From assembly GCA_014800525.1 (NCBI GenBank), contig JAAVFV010000029.1, positions 1 to 46,668 of the forward strand: DNA of 46,668 nt. Reading direction: 5' to 3'. Every line of letters begins with the position of its first letter. The stretch's first letter is position 1. The DNA is from Bacteroidales bacterium. GTDB taxonomy: Bacteria; Bacteroidota; Bacteroidia; Bacteroidales; Muribaculaceae. The notes below the pieces were generated by a model. It saw only the letters and a program-made list of their open reading frames with translations. It ran no database searches and was not told the origin of the DNA. This document shows, piece by piece, positions 7,321 to 16,212 of this stretch. The position numbers were made by a program, and so were the translations under genes.

Positions 7321-8886
7321 ATGGCAAATCCCAAATATCCGATTGGAATTCAAACTTTTGAAAAGATTATCGAAGAAGGATTCATATATGTGGATAAAAC
7401 CCGTTTCATCGCTGAATTAATCAGACAAAACGGCTATTACTTCCTAAGCAGACCACGGCGCTTCGGGAAAAGTCTGTTGCTCTCCACGCTCCATGCCTAT
7501 TTCGATGGTAAGCGGGAGCTCTTCAAGGGCCTATACCTGAATTCCGCTGATGTTGACTGGGAACCTACCCCTGTGCTTCACTTTGATCTTAATTCAGAGA
7601 ATTATCAGGTAGAAAACGGTCTGGAAATAATTCTTAACCATCAACTTAAAAGATATGAAGAGATATACGGTGTGACCTCACCGGCGCAAAGTATCGCCAC
7701 ACGCTTCGCCACTCTTATAGAAGCGGCAAGTGTAAAGACAGGCAAAAAAGTTGCCGTCCTCGTTGATGAATACGACAAACCTTTGCTCAATGTGGAGGAT
7801 AGTCCTCATATCTTAGATAAGAATCAGGCAATTCTGAAAAGTTTCTTCGGGAATCTGAAGTCGATGGATCGCTTTATAAAATTTGGATTCATCACCGGCG
7901 TAGCCAGATTCAATAAGGTCTCCATATTTTCCGATATCAATAATCTTAAAGATATCTCCCTTAATAACAAATACGCCGATATATGTGGAGTAACTCAGGA
8001 AGAGCTCCTGAAATATTTCAGGATAGGGATATCAAAACTGAAAGATAACCTGAACGTATCCTTCGAAAGAGGAATTGAACTTCTTCGTCAGAACTACGAC
8101 GGCTATCTTTTCAGCGAGAAAGGATCGCGGCTATTTAATCCCTACAGCCTTATATATGCTTTAGACGACTCAGAGATTCTCCCTTATTGGTATGAAACAG
8201 CCACACCGACCTTTCTGGCAAAAAGGATAAAGAAAAGCGGAGTCATACTCCCCAGCCTTGACCGGACTGTGTGCACACGTGCCCAGCTTCTGGCCACGGG
8301 AATCGATAATGAGGTCCCTCTCGGGCTGATGTTCCAGACAGGTTATCTCACCATCGACTCCTATGATCCGGATTTGGAAAGCTATACTTTGCGATTCCCT
8401 AACCGGGAGGTTAGAATTGGCTTTGCGGAGCAGCTTTATCATCTATATGTACCGGATACAAATACCACGGAATATCCCTTTGGTCTTATAAATTTCAAAC
8501 GGGCATTAGCGGAAGGAAATCCAGAAGACTTTATGGCCCGTTTACAGGCCCTGTGTAAATCAGCTGCCTTTGAATCGCACAATGAGGATAATTACCGCAA
8601 TATAGTGTGGCTCTTATGTACGTTATGCGGCAGCGACAGCCAAGCCGAGCGCCATAGCTATCGTGGAAGGAGTGATTTAGAGGTGAAGACGCGTAATTAT
8701 ATTTATGTGTTTGAATTTAAGTATAATGGATCAGTAGAGGAGGCCATGCAACAGATTCATTCCCGGGACTATGCAGGGCAATATACTTTTAATCATCGGA
8801 AAGTTTTCCTTATTGGTGCCAATTTCTCCACTAAATCTGATACAAAAGGACTATCTGATTGGCGGATAGAAAAAATAAAACCTTAG
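7321..8886 (+). CDS. AAA-ATPase with C-terminal PD-(D/E)XK nuclease-like domain
   Basis: A 521-residue cytoplasmic protein of the widespread Bacteroidota 'predicted AAA-ATPase + PD-(D/E)XK' family. The N-terminus has the family hallmark YPIGIQTFEKII...YVDKT. A modified Walker A, RPRRFGKS, is at 44-51 and a Walker B, LVDEYDKPL, at 147-155. The C-terminal domain keeps a nuclease-like triad in GRSD (Asp452) and FEFK (Glu465, Lys467). The biological role of the family is not established; DNA processing or defence are guesses. A paralogue lies at 16213-17781. Both copies sit just downstream of a K+ channel gene or its relic, which suggests duplication of a two-gene cassette. The ATG at 7321 is supported by the promoter at 7249-7279. 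Confidence 0.88.
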   Translation: MANPKYPIGIQTFEKIIEEGFIYVDKTRFIAELIRQNGYYFLSRPRRFGKSLLLSTLHAYFDGKRELFKGLYLNSADVDWEPTPVLHFDLNSENYQVENGLEIILNHQLKRYEEIYGVTSPAQSIATRFATLIEAASVKTGKKVAVLVDEYDKPLLNVEDSPHILDKNQAILKSFFGNLKSMDRFIKFGFITGVARFNKVSIFSDINNLKDISLNNKYADICGVTQEELLKYFRIGISKLKDNLNVSFERGIELLRQNYDGYLFSEKGSRLFNPYSLIYALDDSEILPYWYETATPTFLAKRIKKSGVILPSLDRTVCTRAQLLATGIDNEVPLGLMFQTGYLTIDSYDPDLESYTLRFPNREVRIGFAEQLYHLYVPDTNTTEYPFGLINFKRALAEGNPEDFMARLQALCKSAAFESHNEDNYRNIVWLLCTLCGSDSQAERHSYRGRSDLEVKTRNYIYVFEFKYNGSVEEAMQQIHSRDYAGQYTFNHRKVFLIGANFSTKSDTKGLSDWRIEKIKP

Positions 8887-8936
8887 ATGTAGGTTCTATC
8901 TATTTTTGAATTTTAGACTATAAATTTTCAAATAAG

Positions 8937-8969
8937 TTTGCAGTAGTCGTGGAAAATTTAGTACCTTTG
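8937..8969 (+). promoter_or_regulatory. Promoter of the GLUG adhesin gene
   Basis: TTTG (8937-8940), a 21-bp spacer and TACCTTTG (8962-8969) match the Bacteroidales promoter. It lies 38 bp before the ATG at 9008. Confidence 0.6.
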
Positions 8970-9007
8970 AGGATTCACTCAGTGTTGAATCCATAATTTT
9001 CCCATCT

Positions 9008-12000
9008 ATGAAACATTTGATTCCAATCGGAGTTCTGGCTATCTGTTCCTATTCAGGAACGGCTGTGGCCGGGACCTCCTTCTCATGGGCTGATGCCGGA
9101 TTTGCAGCAAATCCCGGTCCCATGACGGTGGATCGCGATCGACCTCAGTCGATACATGATTTCAGTCCGACATCTATCAGTATCCAGACCTCCGCGCCCT
9201 CCGGGACGGCAACCATTCCGACCAGGGTACAGCCTAAAGCAATCAGCACTATTGCCGACCTTGCCGGCAATTATGTAATGACCTCCACATCCTGTGTAGG
9301 ATATGGCAACCCGGGACGTGAGGTCAGTATCTCCCCTGTCGCAGGCACCGACTCTATCGCTATCGATGGCTTCTGGAGCGCAGGAATCATCATAAAGGCC
9401 AAGGTCGACCTCAAAACATCCTCAGTCACGATCCCATGCCAGTATATGTATACCCACAGTGCATATGGGCCTATGGATCTCAGCGCCGTGGCCACCAACG
9501 GTGTTCCTCTGCGTAACGAGCCTATTGTAGGCACAATCAATCCCGATGGCACAATCGGTCTCGACACATGGTGGTGTGTGGCTGTACGTCAGGGAGATGA
9601 TAAAGATGAGATTGTGGATGCCAACCGCGCCACTCTCTTCGAGCGCCCCAACGCCACGATGACCTATAAGTTCCAAGGAGCTCAACCTGTCACTTTCGGA
9701 GTAGTGGCAAACCAATCCTCCTCAAATGTGGTTTCGGTAAAAAACTTTGCCAATCGCGGTGCCACTATTGAAATCAGCCTTAACGGCGAGCGGAGTGGTA
9801 TAATAGCATCCCAGACTGTTTATATCACATCCGAGGGTTCGTGGATGACAGTAGGAAATCCTTCACTCAACGATGCCGGACAGCTCGTAACCTACTCCCC
9901 GGCAATTCCCTTGAATGTAGCTCCCGACACCGATAAACACACAATATCATGGGGCAACTGGGCCATGTATCTCCCACAGAAAAAATATTCGGGCCTCATC
10001 GAATCCGGAAGTGTCACAACCGATTTTGATATCGTCTATCCTCCCAAAGCATCCGCCACTCTGAGCGGTTCCGGAACAGAAGCCGATCCCTATAAGATTG
10101 CCAATGTCTCCGACATGATTCTGCTCGCGCAGATGGTAAATACGGATCAGGATCGTTCGGGAAGCATCACTTCCGGGAATCAGACCGTGACATATGCCCG
10201 TTCCCAGAGAGGAAAATTCTTTAAGATGACCTCCGATATCGACATGGGTGGCTATCGGGCCAATTCAATCGGTTGGGATATGATTCATCAATTCGCCGGC
10301 ACATTCGATGGCGCGGGACATACCATCACAGGGCTAAATGTGGAATCCGCCGGTTTCGCAGGTCTTTTCGGTATGGTGGATACCCTAGGTGTGATTAAGA
10401 ATATCATTATCGACGCACCCACCATCACCTCCACTTCAAGTTATTATGCAGCGGCTGTAGCAGCCTATTCCCAGGGCCTTATCAGCAATTGTAATGTAAA
10501 TAAACCGACCGTAAACCAGAATGGTCAGGTTGCAGCCGGTATTGTAGGTATAGGCCGTAATGTAGAAAACTGTAATGTCACAGGTGCCAATATCTTTGCC
10601 CGTTATGGTTTTGCAGCCGGTGTCGCAGGCCAGATTAATGGCACAATCTCCAATTGCTCTGCCACAGATTGCTATATTACCGGTTCCGCCTCCGCCTCTG
10701 CCGATCCCCGAATGAATGGCGGCACGCCCATTGGTGGCGTCGTAGGCTCTCTCTTCGGAGGCACAGCCGTGGGTTGCTCTTTCACCGGTATGGTGGATGG
10801 TTACTCCCTCGGGATTTCTCTCTATGCGGGTGGTATTGCCGGTATCAATCACCTGGGTCTCATCGACCGCTGTTTATCCGCAGGCAGCGTGCTCGGATTC
10901 GGAGCAGGGTCGGTGAATGGTGGCATCGCAGGCTTCTGCACAGGACGTATCATCAATTCATATTCCGCCGGTCTGGTGGATTGTGTCAGCAGCTACTACA
11001 CCGGCGGTATCACCGGCCGTCTTTCTATCGCTGACAGTTCTTCGCCCCAGCCGGAAGTAATATCCTGCTACACCACAGCCCAGGTACGCGCCGAATCATA
11101 TCAGTATCAGCCAGCCGAGGAGATGCGTGAGACTATCGGTAAGATATGGGCCGGAACCACTCCCAGGATCGAGAATGTCTATTTCGATAATCAGATCGTT
11201 AACTTCCGTTCCGAGCGTGGTGGTCTCACAAATGCCGCTCTCACATCCGGCACTCCCGTCACAGGTCTCGACTCTTCCGTCTGGACTTATACTCCCCAGG
11301 CTTATCCGCGCCTCACCCTTCTGGCAGCATCCAAGGCTTCCGAGCTGAGTGCGTCTGCAATTCTGATGCCCCAGGGTGCCACTACTCTGATGAATATCAA
11401 TGAAGACCTTAAGCTATCTGCCTTAGGAGACACCAAATTCTCACTCCTCAATGCCGGAAAGCTCTCCGATACAGGACATTTCTGCTCCATTGCCGGAGAT
11501 TCATTGATCATAAATAAGGAGTATCGCATAGGTAATGATACTATCGTGGCTGATAATGGTGACTCGCGCCTTTATTATTACATCAAGGTTGCTCCTAAAT
11601 TCCTTGATGGCGAAGGTTCGGAGGAATCTCCATATCTGATCAGGAATAAGGCCGACCTTCTGGCGCTCGCAGAGGCCACATCCGATAAGGAACTGGTGTT
11701 TGCCAACACTTGGTTTGCCCTCACCAATGATATCGACCTTGAGAACGACCCGGCTTTTCAGGGTATCAGCTTCACCTCCAAAACCACATTACGCTTTGCC
11801 GGAACCATCGATGGCCGTGGATATGCGATCCATAATATGAAACTCGATTTCGTGAAATGGGCCACACCTCCGACCGATACCACTCTGGGCGAACTCAATT
11901 CCTCAGGCTCGGTAAGCTATGTAGGCTTCGTTAGCAAACTTGCCGCCGCAGGCGTTATCAAAAACCTCACTATCGCTGAAGATTGCTCAATCCAGGGTCT

Positions 12001-15000
12001 CGGCACGGTGGGTGCTATCGTCGGAACATCTTACGGCATGATAGAGAATTGCCGTAACTTTGCTCCTGTCACTGCCCTGGCTACAGGTGCGGGCGGTATC
12101 GCCGGTAAGCTCGAGAGCGGTTCTAAGGCTTTCAATTGCTTTAACGGCGGACACATCGTAACAGGCTATCAGGGTGCCGGAGGCATCGCAGGAGCAGGTA
12201 CTTCCTGCCAGATCCTCGGCTGTGCAAACACCGGTCTTATCGAGGCAAAAGCTCTCTGCACTGCCCGTCCGGCCGGAAACACTTCCCTTAAATATGCCGG
12301 TGGTATCGCCGGAAACTTCACCGGCACATACACCATCGCTGATTGCGCCGACTATGGTCATTCCTTTGCGGAGTATGCCACTGTCGCCAGCATCTGCGCC
12401 CGCGCGTATGGCACAGCCACTTTAACCAATAACCTTGCGCTCGGAACCCTCCGGACCAACGATGTTGTGGCTATCGGCACAATGGCCGGAGAGATTCCCT
12501 CCAAGCCTACATGGACCGATAACCTCTGGGATGCTCAGATGCTCCCCTGGAAGGCAGGCGCTTCCCAGAATATGGAGGGTGCAGAAGGAGTATCCACTGA
12601 ATCCCTCACCTCCGGAGAAGCCCTCGCACAGCTCCCCGACTCCCTCTGGTCGTATGCCAAGGGCCGCTATCCTATCCTGAAGGCTTTTGTGGATATTCCA
12701 GTGGTTCAGGCCGCTGCGCTGGCTTATTTCAATCTTCCCAAGGGTGAAAGCGTGGGCGACATGAGTTCGAACGTCATTCTCCCGTCCACCGATAATCGCG
12801 TATGGTCTCTCGAACCGGGTTCGAAGTTCTCCCTTTCCGGAAATACACTCGATGTGCCTCAGGCCACTAAGGAACTGATGGAGGGCACTCTCAGCGTAAC
12901 CGTGAACGCCATCTATTCCAAACCTTTCTATCTGAGCGTACTCCCCGGTATTCCTTTCCAAGGAAAGGGTACAGCTGAGGAGCCTTATCTGATCAGATCA
13001 GCTCAGGAATGGAATGCCCTCTCCGTATTCATGGAGTCTACAGGTCAGACTTTCGAAGGTAAGTATCTTAAGGTCACTTCAGATATCGATTTCTCTACCG
13101 AAAAGTCTCTCGCAATCGCAGCTGATGGGAAGACTTCCTTCGAAGGAACTCTCGATGGCGATAACCATACCCTTAAAAATATCAGCCTCTCGGGTGCCAC
13201 ACAGTATATGGGTCTTATCGGTTCTCTCGGCGAGCAAGGCTGTATCCGGAATCTCACTTTCAGCGGATCTGTCAATTCCACAGGCCTGAATGCAGGTGGT
13301 GTGGTAGGTAAGAGCGCCGGTAGATTCGAAAACTGTATCTCTGAAATGGAGGTCTCTTCCAATAAACTCCACACCGGTGGTTTCGCTGGTCTGGTTACAG
13401 GCGGAGCTTTCAGGAACTGCACAAGCCGTGCCACCGTAAGCTCAACCTCCACAAATGTAGGTGGTTTTATCGGCCAGGGAACAGGTCGGGTTGCTCTCGA
13501 CAGCTGTGTGTTCGAAGGAAATATCAGCTGTAACTCCACTTCCACCGGTGCCCTCAACTATGGTGGATTCATCGGCAATGCCTGGAATTCCGATTTCACT
13601 GCCTGTGTCAACAAGGGTAAATTCACCAATCTACCCGAGCGTGCCAACGGTATCGGCGGTTTCATCGGTAATGCCAATGGAGCGGTAGGTAACGGTGCCT
13701 ACACTTTCACCGACTGCCGCAATGAAAGTGATATCACAGCCGGCAACGGAGTGGCCGGTTTCGTATTCACCGCAGTTGCCACTACCGGTGCGGCTCCGAT
13801 GACCTTCACACGTTGTGAGAATATCGGTAAGATCTCAATCACATATTCATCTACAAAAGCCGCCGGATTCGTTTGTAACATCACTCCCGGATCCTCATTC
13901 ACCGACTGTGTCAATCGTGGTGAGATCTCTTCTATCGGAGGTATCACTGCCGGTATCGTGGCTATGACCGCCGGCACATTCAATACCGACAATCAGCTTA
14001 CATTCACCAACTGCTCCAACGAAGCTCCGATTATTTCTCAGGGCAACAACACCGCAGGTATAATTGGTCAGGGCGGTAATTTCACAGTACTGAAAGATTG
14101 CTCGAATACCGGCACCATCCAGGGTGCGATCTACACGGGTGGTATCGTCGGACAGCATACCGCAGTCAATCTTCTGATCGAGAATTGCTGGAACAGTGGT
14201 GATATCACTGTCAAAGGTGGCCGCGCCGGTGGTATTATCGGTTCAATGAGCGGTAACGCCGCCAAGCAGGGCGATATTCTGGTGAAGGGTTGCTTCAATA
14301 CCGGTACCATCACCACTACCTCAACATTGGGAGGCACCTCTGTCACAGCCTCTAATCCTTCCGGATATGCTATCGGCGGTCTGGCCGGTTTCACCAATGG
14401 TCGCTTCGAGAATTCCTACAATATGGGTGAGGTGAAGGGTGTATCGCGTATCGGAGGACTGGTAGGCGATCCCGGAACCAACAAGAAATTCTCAATGGCC
14501 GGATGCTACAACGCAGGTATCGTTACGGCTCCCGCCGACACATGCGGAGCAATTGTCGGTATCAACACTGAGAATGGTAAGCTCTGGACAGAGGGTGCCG
14601 TAGAGAATTCTTTCTACCTTGCAGGATGCGCCGCTTCCACTCTCCCCGTTCAAGGTAAGGAAGTAAGCGTTAAGGAATTGTGCAAGCTCTCTATAAGTGA
14701 CAGTTTCGTGGCTCCGGCTGCCAACTGTTTCCCGGTGGTGAAAGCACTTGAGGATGTGGAGATCGCGCTTCTCTATTCCGCACAGCCTGTTTTCGGCGAC
14801 GGACAGTCTGCCGACAATGTCACAGGCCCATTCATGGTCGGAACTCCGGAGAACCTCGTCTGGTCTATCTCAGGCCTGGATGCCACAATCTCAAATGGCG
14901 AGGTAAGATTCAATGAGACTTATCGTGGCGATGCTCTCCTGAATAAATCTATTGGAGATCTCTCCATTGAGATTCCTCTGAAGCTGGATGTACAGGTCAC

Positions 15001-15166
15001 TTCTCTTGATGAGCTGACCTCTGAGAAAGAGATTGTGTCCAGACTATATTTCACTCCTGACGGTATTCAGACTGCCGAACCCACACCGGGCGATGGAGCT
15101 CTCTATATTGTAGTGATCTCTTACGCCGACGGCACATCACGTTCCGTGCGTCTTCTGAATAAATAA
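9008..15166 (+). CDS. Giant secreted GLUG-repeat protein, probable adhesin
   Basis: A 2052-residue exported protein. Residues 1-21 form a signal peptide. Three large modules open with a G-x-G-(x)4-PY-x-I signature near residues 353, 866 and 1316. Each is followed by many GLUG-type units (variants of GGIAGxxxGxIxNC, for example GGIAGINHLGLIDRC and GGFIGQGTGRVALDSC) that probably stack as a beta-solenoid. The third module is the longest, reaching about residue 1890. The end, from RLYFTPDGIQ to YADGTSRSVRLLNK, resembles a type IX secretion tail. GLUG proteins are known as bacterial surface adhesins, and surface binding is the likely role; the ligand is unknown. It has its own promoter and a strong terminator (15198-15230), so it is a single-gene unit. 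The repeated DNA could expand or contract by recombination. Confidence 0.88.
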   Translation: MKHLIPIGVLAICSYSGTAVAGTSFSWADAGFAANPGPMTVDRDRPQSIHDFSPTSISIQTSAPSGTATIPTRVQPKAISTIADLAGNYVMTSTSCVGYGNPGREVSISPVAGTDSIAIDGFWSAGIIIKAKVDLKTSSVTIPCQYMYTHSAYGPMDLSAVATNGVPLRNEPIVGTINPDGTIGLDTWWCVAVRQGDDKDEIVDANRATLFERPNATMTYKFQGAQPVTFGVVANQSSSNVVSVKNFANRGATIEISLNGERSGIIASQTVYITSEGSWMTVGNPSLNDAGQLVTYSPAIPLNVAPDTDKHTISWGNWAMYLPQKKYSGLIESGSVTTDFDIVYPPKASATLSGSGTEADPYKIANVSDMILLAQMVNTDQDRSGSITSGNQTVTYARSQRGKFFKMTSDIDMGGYRANSIGWDMIHQFAGTFDGAGHTITGLNVESAGFAGLFGMVDTLGVIKNIIIDAPTITSTSSYYAAAVAAYSQGLISNCNVNKPTVNQNGQVAAGIVGIGRNVENCNVTGANIFARYGFAAGVAGQINGTISNCSATDCYITGSASASADPRMNGGTPIGGVVGSLFGGTAVGCSFTGMVDGYSLGISLYAGGIAGINHLGLIDRCLSAGSVLGFGAGSVNGGIAGFCTGRIINSYSAGLVDCVSSYYTGGITGRLSIADSSSPQPEVISCYTTAQVRAESYQYQPAEEMRETIGKIWAGTTPRIENVYFDNQIVNFRSERGGLTNAALTSGTPVTGLDSSVWTYTPQAYPRLTLLAASKASELSASAILMPQGATTLMNINEDLKLSALGDTKFSLLNAGKLSDTGHFCSIAGDSLIINKEYRIGNDTIVADNGDSRLYYYIKVAPKFLDGEGSEESPYLIRNKADLLALAEATSDKELVFANTWFALTNDIDLENDPAFQGISFTSKTTLRFAGTIDGRGYAIHNMKLDFVKWATPPTDTTLGELNSSGSVSYVGFVSKLAAAGVIKNLTIAEDCSIQGLGTVGAIVGTSYGMIENCRNFAPVTALATGAGGIAGKLESGSKAFNCFNGGHIVTGYQGAGGIAGAGTSCQILGCANTGLIEAKALCTARPAGNTSLKYAGGIAGNFTGTYTIADCADYGHSFAEYATVASICARAYGTATLTNNLALGTLRTNDVVAIGTMAGEIPSKPTWTDNLWDAQMLPWKAGASQNMEGAEGVSTESLTSGEALAQLPDSLWSYAKGRYPILKAFVDIPVVQAAALAYFNLPKGESVGDMSSNVILPSTDNRVWSLEPGSKFSLSGNTLDVPQATKELMEGTLSVTVNAIYSKPFYLSVLPGIPFQGKGTAEEPYLIRSAQEWNALSVFMESTGQTFEGKYLKVTSDIDFSTEKSLAIAADGKTSFEGTLDGDNHTLKNISLSGATQYMGLIGSLGEQGCIRNLTFSGSVNSTGLNAGGVVGKSAGRFENCISEMEVSSNKLHTGGFAGLVTGGAFRNCTSRATVSSTSTNVGGFIGQGTGRVALDSCVFEGNISCNSTSTGALNYGGFIGNAWNSDFTACVNKGKFTNLPERANGIGGFIGNANGAVGNGAYTFTDCRNESDITAGNGVAGFVFTAVATTGAAPMTFTRCENIGKISITYSSTKAAGFVCNITPGSSFTDCVNRGEISSIGGITAGIVAMTAGTFNTDNQLTFTNCSNEAPIISQGNNTAGIIGQGGNFTVLKDCSNTGTIQGAIYTGGIVGQHTAVNLLIENCWNSGDITVKGGRAGGIIGSMSGNAAKQGDILVKGCFNTGTITTTSTLGGTSVTASNPSGYAIGGLAGFTNGRFENSYNMGEVKGVSRIGGLVGDPGTNKKFSMAGCYNAGIVTAPADTCGAIVGINTENGKLWTEGAVENSFYLAGCAASTLPVQGKEVSVKELCKLSISDSFVAPAANCFPVVKALEDVEIALLYSAQPVFGDGQSADNVTGPFMVGTPENLVWSISGLDATISNGEVRFNETYRGDALLNKSIGDLSIEIPLKLDVQVTSLDELTSEKEIVSRLYFTPDGIQTAEPTPGDGALYIVVISYADGTSRSVRLLNK

Positions 15167-15197
15167 TTCCGCTCCCGAAGGAGAATCTTTGATATTG

Positions 15198-15230
15198 CAA
15201 GGGTCGTGCCGTGCACGACCCTTGTTTTGT
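15198..15230 (+). terminator. Intrinsic terminator of the GLUG adhesin gene
   Basis: CAAGGGTCGTGC (15198-15209) and GCACGACCCTTG (15213-15224) form a perfect 12-bp stem with a 3-base loop, followed by TTTTGT. Confidence 0.92.
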
Positions 15231-15292
15231 GTCCATAGCTCAACCATACTATCCGGCCTGACGTTATAATTCATATAAAAACTAAGACTACT

Positions 15293-16150
15293 ATGAGCAT
15301 ATCCGACCGTATCCGACATTTCTTTCATGTCGTCTCCAATGTCCGCCCGATCGTGTGGATCGGGGTATATATCGTGTGCGTACCCTTATTCGCTTTGTTC
15401 TATAATCTTGTCCCTGACGGACAGTTCCGCATCCCCGACGGCGGAGGCACAGACTATGGTTCCTGGCTATATTATAGTATCGTGACAATCACCACCCTCG
15501 GCTTCGGCGATTATACCCCCATGGGTCCCGGCGCCCAGGCTATCACTGCCATTGAAGTTATGGTCGGTTTGAGCGTTATGGGGTTCTTCCTTAACTCCGT
15601 CGGCGCCATGAAATCTGAAATTGATGTGGAATCGGCTCTCGAAAAACAGCGCCGTCTTCATGATGAGGAGCAGAAAACAAAACTCCTTCAGAATGTCCCC
15701 GCCATCATTCATAACATCAATACATTCCTTTCATACTGCTATGCGGCTACCACTCCGCGTGCCGACCGGGCGACTCAACGTACATTCAATCCGGATTTTG
15801 AAATCGAGGATATGAAGGATCTATATCGGCCCACAGGCATGAGCATGGACTATTCCACACGTCCTGCAGTTGAACGACTGATGGAGGCCGCTTCCGCCAC
15901 GAGTCTCGCTCTCGATTCTCTCCAGACTCACGTTGATCTCACCCAATGGCCCGAACTCCTTGAGGATTGCTTCACATTCGTGGCCGATTGTCAGATGTTC
16001 TCACATTCTGATATCCCCTCTGAGGAGAGTGTCAAGGCTCATACTCCCGACAAGCCCCATCCCCTCTATTCCCTCTCCAATTTCATAAAATCAACTTCCC
16101 GGATGGCCCTCAACATCGAGGCATTCCTCTCCAAACTTTCTGCCGCCTGA
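15293..16150 (+). CDS. Two-TM potassium channel with cytoplasmic C-terminal domain
   Basis: A 285-residue inner-membrane protein. Predicted helix TM1 spans about 18-39 and TM2 about 80-105. Between them lies a re-entrant pore loop with the K+ selectivity filter TTLGFGDY (67-74), close to the canonical T-x-G-[YF]-G-D. The remaining 180 residues are cytoplasmic, with a charged, helical start (VESALEKQRRLHDEEQKTK) and no RCK/TrkA-type nucleotide-binding motif that I can see, so the gating signal is unknown. The final residues (SNFIKSTSRMALNIEAFLSKL) are helical. A degraded copy of its first 144 bp forms the 5' part of the pseudogene at 6697. The gene directly precedes the second AAA/nuclease gene. 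Confidence 0.88.
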   Translation: MSISDRIRHFFHVVSNVRPIVWIGVYIVCVPLFALFYNLVPDGQFRIPDGGGTDYGSWLYYSIVTITTLGFGDYTPMGPGAQAITAIEVMVGLSVMGFFLNSVGAMKSEIDVESALEKQRRLHDEEQKTKLLQNVPAIIHNINTFLSYCYAATTPRADRATQRTFNPDFEIEDMKDLYRPTGMSMDYSTRPAVERLMEAASATSLALDSLQTHVDLTQWPELLEDCFTFVADCQMFSHSDIPSEESVKAHTPDKPHPLYSLSNFIKSTSRMALNIEAFLSKLSAA

Positions 16151-16188
16151 CCCGGCCGCACTTGCACCGCAGAACACCGGATTTTTGT

Positions 16189-16196
16189 TATCTTTG
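16189..16196 (+). promoter_or_regulatory. -7 promoter box of the second AAA/nuclease gene
   Basis: TATCTTTG exactly matches TAnnTTTG, ends 17 bases before the ATG at 16213 and is followed by GCATAA. A CTTG near 16161 is too distant (24 bp) for a good -33 box. The box supports starting the gene at 16213 and not at the upstream in-frame codon at 16162. Confidence 0.5.
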
Positions 16197-16212
16197 CATA
16201 AACATAAAATAT

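Noticed and set aside
10436-10852. Long open frames on the minus strand inside the GLUG gene (also near 12422-12961 and 13045-13557)
   Set aside because: They are low-complexity shadows of the repetitive plus-strand gene, with no domain or promoter support.
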